Below are positions 1-6,471 of a stretch of DNA of 13,443 nucleotides, one piece after another. The notes beneath the pieces are model-generated. The model was not told the origin of the DNA. It saw only the letters and a program-made list of their open reading frames with translations, and did not search any database. The first letter of the stretch is position 1. Every line of letters begins with the position of its first letter. A program made the position numbers and the translations under genes. The stretch comes from Methylovirgula sp. (lineage in GTDB: Bacteria; Pseudomonadota; Alphaproteobacteria; Rhizobiales; Beijerinckiaceae). The stretch covers positions 1 to 13,443 of the forward strand of contig JANXSV010000133.1 of the NCBI GenBank assembly GCA_025356505.1. Reading direction: 5' to 3'.

Positions 1-341
1 GAGCCGCCTGGGTTAGTGTTGAACAATACACTCGAAATAGCGATCTTCACGGTGTTGGCAGCAAAAGGCGACATCAATGGACCAGCCGTATCAAAAACTG
101 CGTTGATATCGGCATCTGCGATGGTGGACAATTGCGCAGTCAAATCCGAGGACGCGCGCGCCACCGATATAACTCTGCGATCCGCGCTCAGCACGAGACT
201 GACCTCAGAAACGCCGAGATAGGTGATCATCATCAAAGGCAGGATGAGTGCGAATTCAACCGCAGCGATGCCCTTTTTGTCGCGGGAAAGTTTTACGAGC
301 TTATCTGCGACGTGAGGGAAGAATTTCGATGGCATTTTCAT
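1..341 (-). CDS. TadE-like pilus assembly pseudopilin, cut by the left edge
   Basis: Only the first 113 residues are present; the gene runs off position 1. It starts at ATG 341, preceded on the minus strand by AGGA with a 7-base spacer. A second ATG at 335 has a worse spacing. After a basic leader (residues 1-23) comes KKGIAAVEFALILPL, with G24 followed by IAAVE29F. This is the Gly-N4-Glu prepilin-peptidase site of TadE/TadF pseudopilins, followed by a single hydrophobic helix (about 25-50). TadE-like proteins are membrane-anchored minor pseudopilins needed for Tad pilus assembly and are cleaved by the TadV/CpaA peptidase. The gene lies 39 bp downstream of another TadE-like gene, so the two probably form an operon. 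The missing C-terminus means I cannot tell TadE from TadF or a TadG-type protein. Confidence 0.85.
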   Translation of the reverse strand, partial: MKMPSKFFPHVADKLVKLSRDKKGIAAVEFALILPLMMITYLGVSEVSLVLSADRRVISVARASSDLTAQLSTIADADINAVFDTAGPLMSPFAANTVKIAISSVLFNTNPGG

Positions 342-380
342 GGGAAAGTCCTGAGTGAAAACCGGTGTGGCATGTAAGTG

Positions 381-1031
381 CTAAGGCTCATTTTTGAATG
401 CGGCAGTAGCTAGCAAGACGCGTTGGGGCCAGCTGCTGCCAGCCACGATAACGGTGTTGGCAGTGCCAAAAATCGACGTCACGATTGGCACGGTATATAC
501 AGCGCGCACCACGATCAGTTGGTTATTTGTGCCTGGGTTGTAGCTCCAGCTCGATGTATCGAGTGCACCACTGTGCACAGGCTTGGACATGTCCATCCCT
601 GCGAAAGCTGCAGCCGGGCGCACGTCAACTTTGATACGAGTGCAATTCATAAATGCCGGAACGCGGCGCGCAATCGTTCCGCCACCGCAAAGGGCTTTAT
701 TGATAAAATCAGCGGCGGAGCTGTAATTTGCAGTTTGGGCCTGCCCTGTAAGAATGTCGCGCGCAGCCGCAGTAACGGCTGTCTGCAAGGTTGCGTTGAT
801 ATAAAAATCAGTGGCCGTCTCAAATATTGAGAACAACAGTCCGAAAAATGGCATCGCAATCATTCCGAACTCAACGGCTGCGACGCCCGCCTTCTCTTTA
901 CGAAAGCGGCTGAGCAGCGTCTTGAGCGGCACGGCTTTGCTTTTGAACGTCTTGATCGCCACACCGGTCTCAAGCACTGGGGCCGAGCAAACAGTGTCAG
1001 GTGTCATAGTGAAAAGAGGATCAATATGCAT
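381..1031 (-). CDS. TadE-like pilus assembly protein
   Basis: 216 residues. The start at ATG 1031 has AGGA 7 bases upstream on the minus strand, the same SD arrangement as the next gene; the internal ATG at 1007 has no SD. Residues 47-55 read KAGVAAVEF, a TadE-family site with G49 followed by VAAVE54, then one transmembrane helix (about 54-72). The remaining 140 residues should lie in the periplasm. Two cysteines (C115, C130) could form a disulfide. The leader of 49 residues before the cleavage site is longer than in most TadE proteins (about 20). Role, from the family: a minor pseudopilin acting with the Flp fibre machinery in the inner membrane. The gene sits downstream of the CpaC-N-domain gene and upstream of a second TadE-like gene, all on the minus strand. 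Confidence 0.87.
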   Translation of the reverse strand: MHIDPLFTMTPDTVCSAPVLETGVAIKTFKSKAVPLKTLLSRFRKEKAGVAAVEFGMIAMPFFGLLFSIFETATDFYINATLQTAVTAAARDILTGQAQTANYSSAADFINKALCGGGTIARRVPAFMNCTRIKVDVRPAAAFAGMDMSKPVHSGALDTSSWSYNPGTNNQLIVVRAVYTVPIVTSIFGTANTVIVAGSSWPQRVLLATAAFKNEP

Positions 1032-1056
1032 GGTACAGTCCTAAGAGATAAGACGC

Positions 1057-1075
1057 GGTAAAACCCGGCTTTACC
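1057..1075 (-). other. Small hairpin in the leader of the TadE-like gene
   Basis: GGTAAA and TTTACC (1057-1062 and 1070-1075) form a 6-bp inverted repeat around a 7-base loop, 26 bases upstream of the TadE-like start codon and just above its AGGA. No T-run follows on the minus strand, so it is not a normal intrinsic terminator. It could be an mRNA hairpin affecting stability or translation, or chance. The rest of the 184-bp gap between the two pilus genes shows nothing clear. Confidence 0.3.
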
Positions 1076-1215
1076 TAAGGAGTAGCGCAAATAAATTGCA
1101 AAAGTCTTAGGGGCTGCTTCAAAACATGCAGAGTGATTTTAAGAAAATGGTAATGATATCGGACGCTTGCGCCCCGGTTCTTTATACAGCCACCGAAAAT
1201 GGCGCAGCTGTTGCC

Positions 1216-1698
1216 TTAGTGTTGCGGGGAGGAAAGCCCATTGCGAAGCGTAATGCCGGCTGCGGTAATAGTATTAAAGCTTTGGTCGTCGGCTGGCATG
1301 ACCACAGGCATGCACTCGGAAACGCAGGAATAGGTTTCGCGTTTGAAACCGCGCTGCACCACCAACACTTTGTCCTTGGCCTGTTTTACTTCAATGGTCG
1401 ATTCCGCGACCGGATTGCCCTGAGCGTCCAGCGCGATCAGATTGGTGACACCGAAACCCTTGCCGGTGAGCACCATCGAATTGCGGCTTTTCAGAACAGT
1501 GATATCGGCCACAACCGGATTGCCGATGATGAGCGTCTGAGCATTTGGCGGTAGCCGGACAATCTTGGCTTGATCGAGTACCACTTCGATGCGTTCATTT
1601 TCTGCATGCGCACATGGAGCGCCAAAAACTGCCATCGCGGTCCAGCAAAATACCAGAACCGGTCCTTGACGGGACAAAAATAGAGATGACAACGACAT
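1216..1698 (-). CDS. Secreted CpaC N-terminal-domain (T2SS/T3SS pilus N domain) protein
   Basis: 160 residues from ATG 1698, which has GGAG 6 bases upstream on the minus strand. A longer reading from TTG 1719 is possible, but it would put that SD inside the gene. Residues 1-32 form a signal peptide (hydrophobic stretch about 12-27, cleavage likely after AHA32). The mature part matches the N-terminal domain of CpaC/RcpA secretins, with motifs VRLPPNAQTLIIGNP (47-61), DITVL (65-69) and TGKGFGVTNLIALD (78-91). It then stops, with no secretin channel domain. Residues 123-131 contain a C125-x3-C129 pair, which I recall as a recurring feature of these small alphaproteobacterial proteins. It is likely a periplasmic partner of the pilus secretin. 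It heads the leftward pilus operon and diverges from the flp genes. Confidence 0.85.
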   Translation of the reverse strand: MSLSSLFLSRQGPVLVFCWTAMAVFGAPCAHAENERIEVVLDQAKIVRLPPNAQTLIIGNPVVADITVLKSRNSMVLTGKGFGVTNLIALDAQGNPVAESTIEVKQAKDKVLVVQRGFKRETYSCVSECMPVVMPADDQSFNTITAAGITLRNGLSSPQH

Positions 1699-1859
1699 AA
1701 GGCTCTCCACACGCGACAAACTGTTTAACGTATAAGATAGAAGAATGGTGAACGAAGCCTAAACATTGCTTAAGTTAGCATGACGGAGCGGTGATTTATC
1801 CCCCACATGATACCTCAGACGTGTTTTGGGTGAGGAACACTCAGGATTGACGGCATATT

Positions 1860-1878
1860 TTAATAACTGACTAACCAT
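1860..1878 (+). promoter_or_regulatory. CtrA-like box upstream of flp (one mismatch)
   Basis: TTAA (1860-1863), seven bases, then CTAACCAT (1871-1878). The known CtrA consensus is TTAA-N7-TTAA, with TTAACCAT as the extended half-site, so this differs by one base (C for T at 1871). CtrA activates pilA in Caulobacter, and this site lies in the flp control region about 150 bp upstream of the first pilin start. The functional assignment is inference. Confidence 0.4.
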
Positions 1879-1884
1879 CAGTCA
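1868..1884. promoter_or_regulatory. Inverted repeat TGACT-N7-AGTCA
   Basis: A perfect 5-bp dyad with a 7-base spacer (AACCATC) overlaps the second half of the CtrA-like box. It could be a repressor or activator operator that competes with the box. No particular regulator is recognisable. Confidence 0.35.
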
Positions 1885-1918
1885 CAAAGCTGGTCTCATT
1901 TGTGAAGATCTGAGATTT

Positions 1919-1935
1919 TTAACCCTCTCTGTTAA
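1919..1935. promoter_or_regulatory. Inverted repeat TTAAC-N7-GTTAA
   Basis: TTAAC (1919-1923) and GTTAA (1931-1935) flank seven bases, giving a perfect 5-bp dyad just upstream of the putative flp -35 (TTGCAA, 1944-1949). It contains two TTAA cores, but nine bases apart rather than seven, so it is not a canonical CtrA box. Confidence 0.35.
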
Positions 1936-1970
1936 CAAGATGGTTGCAAATCGGCGTCAATTTCGGTTCA

Positions 1971-2010
1971 GCGCCGGAGCAACGGCGTCTTTCCATCCCG
2001 GACCTGGGAT
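1971..2010 (+). promoter_or_regulatory. Two-hairpin flp mRNA leader, copy 1
   Basis: Hairpin 1 is GCGCCG / CGGCGT (1971-1976 with 1983-1988), five Watson-Crick pairs plus a G-U, loop GAGCAA. Hairpin 2 is ATCCC / GGGAT (1995-1999 with 2006-2010), extendable by a G-U pair to leave a GACC tetraloop. An AU-rich linker follows and then GGAG (2019-2022) before the ATG. Both hairpins are kept in the second copy. TTG at 1944 and 2371 lies at the same offset in both copies, so a -35 there with transcription starting near the repeat edge is possible but weak (poor -10). Likely role: stability or translation control of an abundant pilin mRNA. Confidence 0.5.
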
Positions 2011-2028
2011 AATTATTTGGAGCTTACT

Positions 2029-2190
2029 ATGACTTCTTTGATCGCACGCTTTGTAAAAAATGAATCCGGCGCAACTGCAATCGAATACGGCCTGATCGCC
2101 GCTTTGATCGGCGTTGCCATCATCGGCGCACTGCGCGCCACCGGCACCAAGCTGAACGGCACATTCACCAACGTCCAGAACCAGCTCTAA
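2029..2190 (+). CDS. flp: Flp family type IVc pilin, copy 1
   Basis: 53 residues; ATG 2029 has GGAG at 2019-2022 with a 6-base spacer. The sequence is MTSLIARFVKNESG followed by ATAIEYGLIAALIGVAIIGA. The leader ends at G14, the CpaA/TadV cleavage site, and the conserved E19-Y20 of Flp pilins follows at +5/+6. The hydrophobic helix spans about 20-36. The mature pilin would be 39 residues, the usual Flp size. It polymerises into the thin Tad pilus used for surface attachment. The encoded protein is identical to that of the second copy at 2456. A strong terminator follows 30 bases after the stop, so each pilin is probably made as its own short transcript. Confidence 0.95.
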   Translation: MTSLIARFVKNESGATAIEYGLIAALIGVAIIGALRATGTKLNGTFTNVQNQL

Positions 2191-2220
2191 GCTTCCACGC
2201 TTAGCTCAAAAGTTCGAAAG

Positions 2221-2248
2221 GCGGCTCCGAAAGGGGCCGCTTTTTTTT
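2221..2248 (+). terminator. Intrinsic terminator after flp copy 1
   Basis: GCGGCTCC (2221-2228) pairs with GGGGCCGC (2233-2240), eight pairs including one G-U, closed by a GAAA (GNRA) tetraloop. Eight T residues (2241-2248) follow directly. It is a textbook Rho-independent terminator that isolates the first pilin gene from the second. Confidence 0.95.
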
Positions 2249-2397
2249 GCGTGTTTATCAGGCAAATACTTTTCGTGAGTTGCGGTGTTCATACTTGCCT
2301 ACCATCGCGCCAAAACGACAAAAGATTTACGGGTATCAATGGTTTTTATGTTCCGGCCTTAAGAAAATCCTTGAACTTTTAAGCCAGTTTGTCCTCA

Positions 2398-2437
2398 GCG
2401 CCGGAGCAACGGCGTCTTTCCATCCCGGACCTGGGAT
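2398..2437 (+). promoter_or_regulatory. Two-hairpin flp mRNA leader, copy 2
   Basis: Same fold as copy 1, base for base: hairpin 1 at 2398-2415 and hairpin 2 at 2422-2437. The single leader mismatch lies after both hairpins. Upstream, TTGAAC (2371-2376) occupies the place of TTGCAA in copy 1, although the sequence around it has diverged. Confidence 0.5.
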
Positions 2438-2455
2438 ACTTATTTGGAGCTTACT

Positions 2456-2617
2456 ATGACTTCTTTGATCGCACGCTTTGTAAAGAATGAATCCGGCGCA
2501 ACTGCAATTGAATACGGCCTGATTGCCGCTTTGATCGGCGTTGCCATCATCGGTGCACTGCGCGCCACCGGCACTAAGCTGAACGGCACATTCACCAACG
2601 TCCAGAACCAGCTCTAA
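2456..2617 (+). CDS. flp: Flp family type IVc pilin, copy 2
   Basis: 53 residues, identical in protein sequence to the first copy; five synonymous differences in the DNA. GGAG lies six bases before ATG 2456. It has the same leader, G14 cleavage site, E19-Y20 and single hydrophobic helix, so it should be processed by the adjacent CpaA peptidase and join the same fibre. It has its own leader and its own terminator (2645-2676) ahead of cpaA. Identical proteins with only silent DNA changes suggest a dosage duplication kept uniform by selection or gene conversion. Confidence 0.95.
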   Translation: MTSLIARFVKNESGATAIEYGLIAALIGVAIIGALRATGTKLNGTFTNVQNQL

Positions 2618-2644
2618 GACTTTAGCCTCTTAAAGTGGTTCCGA

Positions 2645-2676
2645 ACGGCCCTGAGCAATCAGGGCCGTTTTTGTTT
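2645..2676 (+). terminator. Intrinsic terminator after flp copy 2
   Basis: ACGGCCCTGA (2645-2654) and TCAGGGCCGT (2659-2668) form a perfect 10-bp stem with a GCAA (GNRA) tetraloop. TTTTTGTTT follows (2668-2676). It separates pilin transcription from cpaA. Confidence 0.95.
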
Positions 2677-2773
2677 GAAGATCATACCGTCATTCCTTTG
2701 CAATTAACCGCCGCGCAATAACCTTCGGCTATTCTGCAGGCTTAAAAATCGAGATCCGTTGGAGACCCGCATA

Positions 2774-3280
2774 ATGCTAGCCGTCCTCACCCTTGTGGTT
2801 TTCCCATTTCTGATGGCCTATGCCGGTGCATCCGACCTGTTCACGATGACGATATCAAACCGAATTTCGGTTTTCCTTGTGGCAGGTTTTATAGGCTTCG
2901 CTCTTTATGCCGGGCTTTCCTATGAGGATATCGCCTGGCACCTCTCTTGCGGCTTGGCGGTCCTCATCATCACTTTCACACTTTTTGCCTTCAACTATGT
3001 GGGTGGGGGCGACGCGAAACTTGCCGCGGCAACTGCGGTTTGGCTCGGATGGGTCAATGTTCTGGATTATGGCGTACTGACGTCTGTGTTGGGAGGGGTC
3101 TTGACCCTAGCCTTTATTTACATTCGTAAGTGGCCCCTGCCTGCATGGGCGCAAGCGCGCGAGTGGATCGCCCGGCTTTACAATGCTGATAATGGAGTGC
3201 CATACGGGCTGGCTCTGGCTGCGTCGGGGCTGATGATTTTCCCTGAGACCGAAATTTGGCACGCAGCGCTGGGTATCTAA
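2774..3280 (+). CDS. cpaA: Prepilin peptidase CpaA (TadV type, A24 family)
   Basis: 168 residues from ATG 2774, with GGAG at 2761-2764 and a 9-base spacer. A TTG at 2759 would extend it by five residues but overlap that SD. This inner-membrane aspartyl protease cleaves the Gly/Ala bond of Flp prepilins and TadE-like pseudopilins. The two catalytic aspartates are visible: D21 in AGASDLF and D80 in the GGGD motif (77-80), followed by AKL as in the family. There are about five hydrophobic segments (roughly 1-18, 31-48, 58-75, 82-117, 144-156). It is small, lacking the N-methylase domain of PilD, as expected of CpaA/TadV. It lies 156 bp after the second pilin gene. It is not followed by cpaB: the next gene is convergent, only 11 bp away. 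Confidence 0.92.
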   Translation: MLAVLTLVVFPFLMAYAGASDLFTMTISNRISVFLVAGFIGFALYAGLSYEDIAWHLSCGLAVLIITFTLFAFNYVGGGDAKLAAATAVWLGWVNVLDYGVLTSVLGGVLTLAFIYIRKWPLPAWAQAREWIARLYNADNGVPYGLALAASGLMIFPETEIWHAALGI

Positions 3281-3291
3281 TCGCACTAGCT

Positions 3292-3906
3292 TCAGCGCGC
3301 CGCGATAGCCGCCGCCGCACCGGCAAGAATAAGCGCGGTGCCTTTATTGATGCGGCTTAGCGCAGTTTGCGAACGAAAAACTGTCCTGGCGCGCGTCGCC
3401 AGTAGCGATGCCGCCGTCATAATTGCGCTGTTAATAATGCCGATCACCAGCGCCATGCTCATCAGCGCTTGAAAATCTAAATGTGCCATGTCCACCACGA
3501 GCGGCATGATCGAGAGAAAAAACAAAATAGGTTTTGGATTTCCCAGAGTCAGCGTGAAGCTGCTTACAAACACTTTCCAAGGTGCTTCGGCCTTCGCTCC
3601 CGCTGCAAGTGTGATTTCAGCTACCGGCGCATTCCAGATTTTCCACGCCATATACAAAAGATAAGCTGCGCCAATTAGGCGAATGGCGGTGAATACACTG
3701 CTGAAGTTTTGAGCCAAGACAGCCAATCCAGCCGCCGAGAGCAAAAACAGCGTCAGATCTCCACAGACAAATCCGGCAATGAATGCCGCGGCTCCGTCCA
3801 TTCCGCGCGCCAAAGCCCGCGCAACCACTGCAGCAAGGCCGGGACCGGGAGTGGCAACGGCTGCAAAATAAACCCCTGCAAACAGCATCAGCCCGGATAA
3901 AGTCAT
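3292..3906 (-). CDS. LysE/RhtB family amino-acid exporter
   Basis: 204 residues with about six hydrophobic segments, typical of the LysE superfamily, which exports amino acids or related small metabolites across the inner membrane. The N-terminus carries the family signature ATPGPG (18-23), then a basic RALARG loop and a GFVCGD segment. A TLGNPKP segment precedes the fourth membrane region. The substrate cannot be told from sequence. Its ATG (3906-3904) overlaps the recF stop codon in an ATGA junction, so it is probably translationally coupled to recF in a dnaN-recF-exporter operon. The purine-rich AAAGAGAAAA just upstream, inside recF, may serve as a weak SD. It ends 11 bp from the convergent cpaA stop. 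Confidence 0.88.
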   Translation of the reverse strand: MTLSGLMLFAGVYFAAVATPGPGLAAVVARALARGMDGAAAFIAGFVCGDLTLFLLSAAGLAVLAQNFSSVFTAIRLIGAAYLLYMAWKIWNAPVAEITLAAGAKAEAPWKVFVSSFTLTLGNPKPILFFLSIMPLVVDMAHLDFQALMSMALVIGIINSAIMTAASLLATRARTVFRSQTALSRINKGTALILAGAAAAIAAR

Positions 3907-5087
3907 TTTTCTCTTTCGACACGCGAATTTATCACATTCAAAAACGCGGCCCTGCCTTCAAGGGCATCAAATGACGCTCTGTCCGCGCCCGTCATCCACA
4001 CCTGTGCGCCACAAATCTCCAGTTGATCAAACAAGGCTGACCGGCGCACTGGGTCAAAATGAGCGGCAATTTCATCCAACAAAATCAAAGGTGCAAGTCC
4101 CGACATCACGCTAACAAGACGCGCATGGGCGAGCACAAGTCCGGTCAATAGCGCTTTTTGTTCTCCAGTGGATGCGCGCGAGGCGAGCATTTGTTTGGGG
4201 CCGTGATGCACAATTAAATCACTGATATGGGCCCCGGTCAGAGTGCGCCCGGCTGTGGCATCGCGGGCGCGGGCATTGCGCAAAATTTCTCGATATTTTT
4301 CTTCGGCAATCACCGCAGGATTTTCCTGGAGCAAACTGTCCATTTCGCTGCTGAGCTCCAGGTCAGCCCAAGGGAAGGGCGACGCTTCATCACGCTCCTG
4401 CAAGATCAGCGTTACCAGTCTGGCCACTGTTTCGCGCCGTGCGCTTGCAACCGCTATGCCCAATTCTGCAACTTCGCGCTCCGCTGCATCAAGCCAGACA
4501 CGGTCCGCATAATTATCTTCCAGCAGCCTGTTACGGTTGCGTAGCGCCCGATCCAGCGCGTTCACCCGCGTGCCATGGCCGGAATCGACGCTAAGAACGA
4601 GCCTATCGAGAAAGCGGCGGCGGTCTGATGCCGGGCCGGTGAAAATTCCGTCCATAGCGGGTGTCAGCCAGACCACCCGCACATAATCCGCAAAAGCGGC
4701 AACGGAGCTTACCGGTGCGCGGTCAATCCGGCATTTGCGGCTGGATGCATCAGCTGGGTCAAACCCCGTACCGAGCTGCACAGCGCCGTTTTCATGCTCA
4801 AGCTCAACCGAAACGCTCCACGAACCGGGGCCGCCTTCAAGAGCGCAGTCGCGCAGATCAGCCCTTCGCAGACCGCGCCCTTGGCATAGGAGAGATAGAG
4901 CTTCGAGGATATTGGTTTTACCTGCGCCATTAGCACCGTGCAAAATCACCATTTTCGCCTCAAGCGCTATGTCCAGCGCCGTGTAGGAGCGATAATGCGC
5001 CAAAATCAGCCGGGAAACGCTGGATTTCAGCGCCACAGGCGTCTCGGGCATGATTCGGATTGCGGGGTCAGGCATTAGCGCTTTCAT
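3903..5087 (-). CDS. recF: DNA replication and repair protein RecF
   Basis: 394 residues from ATG 5087. RecF is an SMC-like ATPase that with RecO and RecR loads RecA at single-strand gaps. Visible motifs: Walker A GANGAGKT (51-58), the ABC signature around STGEQKALLTG (306-316), and Walker B LILLDE (334-339) followed by the H-bearing loop AAHFDP. Conserved RecF stretches such as GPASDRRRFLDRL (151-163) and HHGP (294-297) are present. The start is uncertain: no clear SD precedes 5087, and in-frame ATGs at 5075 and 5051 would shorten the protein by 4 or 12 residues, all before the first strand (SRLILAHYRSY). It lies 68 bp downstream of dnaN, and its stop overlaps the exporter start. Confidence 0.94.
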   Translation of the reverse strand: MKALMPDPAIRIMPETPVALKSSVSRLILAHYRSYTALDIALEAKMVILHGANGAGKTNILEALSLLCQGRGLRRADLRDCALEGGPGSWSVSVELEHENGAVQLGTGFDPADASSRKCRIDRAPVSSVAAFADYVRVVWLTPAMDGIFTGPASDRRRFLDRLVLSVDSGHGTRVNALDRALRNRNRLLEDNYADRVWLDAAEREVAELGIAVASARRETVARLVTLILQERDEASPFPWADLELSSEMDSLLQENPAVIAEEKYREILRNARARDATAGRTLTGAHISDLIVHHGPKQMLASRASTGEQKALLTGLVLAHARLVSVMSGLAPLILLDEIAAHFDPVRRSALFDQLEICGAQVWMTGADRASFDALEGRAAFLNVINSRVEREK

Positions 5088-5155
5088 GCCATGAACAGCA
5101 CGAAATTGACACTGATTTACATAGTAACTGCTAGGCCACGCGGCTGGTTTCGTCG

Positions 5156-6274
5156 TTAAACTCGCATAGGCATCAGAACGTAAAGCGCCGCTGCGCCTTC
5201 CCGGTCAAGCACGATGGTGGGCGAGGCTGCATCAGACAGCTTGAGCAGAGCGGTGTCTCCTTCAAGCTGATCCGAAATATCGAGCAGGTAGCGCGCGTTA
5301 AATCCAATATCGATCGGTGCAGCATCATAGTCTACTTCGACCTCTTCCATTGCCGAGCCACTTTCCGGATTGGTTACGGAAAGCACCAGTTTGCCGTCGC
5401 CCAGCGACAGTTTCACAGCGCGCCCACGCTCGGAGGATATCGTCGCAACGCGGTCAACGGCAGCGCGGAAACTTGCTCTGTCGACAATCAGTCGTTTTTC
5501 ATTATTGGCCGGGATCACGCGGCCATAATCAGGGAAAGTGCCGTCGATCAGCTTTGTCGTCAGTACGACTGCGCCGAAGGTAAACCGTGCCTTGGTTGTG
5601 GAAAGTTCAACAAAAACCTCTGAGTCCGGCGCTTCAATCAATTTCTGAATTTCAGCTACGGCTTTTTTCGGCAAAATTATGCCCGGCATACCGGACGCCC
5701 CAGCGGGTGCCGCCAACTCTACCCTGGCAAGCCTATGACCATCCGTGGCCACAGCTCGCAACATGGTTTTGCCGCCAACATCAAGCGTGTGGAGATAAAT
5801 TCCATTGAGGTAATAGCGCGTTTCCTCATTGGAGATTGCAAATTGCGTTTTTTCGATCAGCTTTTTTAGATCTGCCGCGCCCAGGGTGAAATGGTGGGTC
5901 AGATCGCCGGCACTCAGCTTGGGAAAATCACCTTCGGACAAAGCTTGCAGATTAAACCGCGACCGGCCGGACCGGATGAGCATTTGGCCCGCATCGCCCG
6001 ATATTTCTAAGGTCACCTGCGCGCCATCGGCCAGCTTGCGGACAATTTCATATAAAGTATGCGCCGGGACGGTGGTTGCTCCAGCTTGCGCAACATCCGC
6101 CGCCACGGACCCTGAAATTTCGAGATCAAGATCGGTCGCCTTTAAAGCCAGCTGGCCATTTTCGGCGCTGATCAAGACATTGGATAGAATAGGTATGGTG
6201 TTGCGGCGCTCAACCACGCGGTGCACATGGCCAAGACTTTTAAGCAAAGCCGAGCGTTCAAGGGTAACTTTCAT
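5156..6274 (-). CDS. dnaN: DNA polymerase III beta subunit (sliding clamp)
   Basis: 372 residues from ATG 6274 (MKVTLERSALL). A GTG directly upstream at 6277 would add one residue; GGTGG on the minus strand lies about 6 bases before the GTG/ATG pair. The clamp dimer encircles DNA and tethers Pol III and other clamp-binding proteins. Family landmarks are present: the N-terminal RRNTIPILSNVL (24-35), LSEGDFPKL, the DGHRLA segment of the middle domain, GTFPDYGRVIP in the interdomain region, and the C-terminal YVLMPMRV that forms part of the peptide-binding groove. Length is normal. dnaA is not nearby and no DnaA-box cluster was seen, so this is not evidently the origin. It is the first gene of the dnaN-recF-exporter block. 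Confidence 0.97.
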   Translation of the reverse strand: MKVTLERSALLKSLGHVHRVVERRNTIPILSNVLISAENGQLALKATDLDLEISGSVAADVAQAGATTVPAHTLYEIVRKLADGAQVTLEISGDAGQMLIRSGRSRFNLQALSEGDFPKLSAGDLTHHFTLGAADLKKLIEKTQFAISNEETRYYLNGIYLHTLDVGGKTMLRAVATDGHRLARVELAAPAGASGMPGIILPKKAVAEIQKLIEAPDSEVFVELSTTKARFTFGAVVLTTKLIDGTFPDYGRVIPANNEKRLIVDRASFRAAVDRVATISSERGRAVKLSLGDGKLVLSVTNPESGSAMEEVEVDYDAAPIDIGFNARYLLDISDQLEGDTALLKLSDAASPTIVLDREGAAALYVLMPMRV

Positions 6275-6471
6275 CACAATCCACCAAAATATACGAAACG
6301 CGGGCGCAGACTTTGACGTGTCATGCCAAGAAGCGCAAGAGCGGGTGGTGGTTTTAATAGTGCTTTAAGCTCAAATCTCGCTGGAAAGCAGATTGCCGAA
6401 ACGTGCTGTCTTGTATCGGATAATTGATATCGCTAACGAGTGTATATTCGAAACCTGGCAGGAGAATGCGG

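Larger units (their letters stand above)
1699..2028. promoter_or_regulatory. Divergent pilus-locus control region
   Basis: This gene-free stretch of 330 bases separates the leftward CpaC-N/TadE operon from the rightward flp genes, so it should hold promoters in both directions. Visible elements: a near-CtrA box at 1860-1874, an overlapping TGACT-N7-AGTCA dyad (1868-1884), a TTAAC-N7-GTTAA dyad (1919-1935), and the flp leader repeat starting at 1968. For the leftward side, TTAGGC and TATCTT 17 bases apart on the minus strand (about 1760-1732) form a weak -35/-10 candidate. No tRNA or convincing small ORF was seen. Confidence 0.6.
1968..2190 (+). repeat. Direct repeat copy 1: flp leader plus coding sequence
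   Basis: This 223-base block recurs at 2395-2617, offset exactly 427 bases, with six mismatches by eye. One is in the leader (2012 A versus 2439 C) and five are third-codon-position changes in the pilin gene. Similarity stops abruptly at the stop codon and about 60 bases before the ATG. Confidence 0.93.
2395..2617 (+). repeat. Direct repeat copy 2: flp leader plus coding sequence
   Basis: Second copy of the 223-base block at 1968-2190. The flanks (2191-2394 and beyond 2617) are unrelated to those of copy 1, so the duplicated unit is exactly the leader and gene. Confidence 0.93.

Noticed and set aside
1126..1554. Open frame of 142 codons on the plus strand
   Set aside because: Antisense to the CpaC-N-domain gene and without a good SD.
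1794..1807. Possible DnaA box (TTATCCCCCACA)
   Set aside because: It differs from TTATCCACA by an insertion, stands alone, and no cluster of DnaA boxes or AT-rich unwinding region accompanies it.
2704..2714. TTAACC upstream of cpaA as a CtrA site
   Set aside because: No second TTAA seven bases on; a single half-site is too common to call.
5088..5155. Search for a terminator or promoter between dnaN and recF
   Set aside because: Only a weak GC-rich stem without a T-run; consistent with readthrough in an operon.
6314..6323. TGAC-N2-GTCA palindrome upstream of dnaN
   Set aside because: Only 4-bp arms; no promoter elements line up with it, so it is likely chance.
5829..6368. Open frame of 179 codons on the plus strand
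   Set aside because: Antisense to dnaN, which is certain; no family features.
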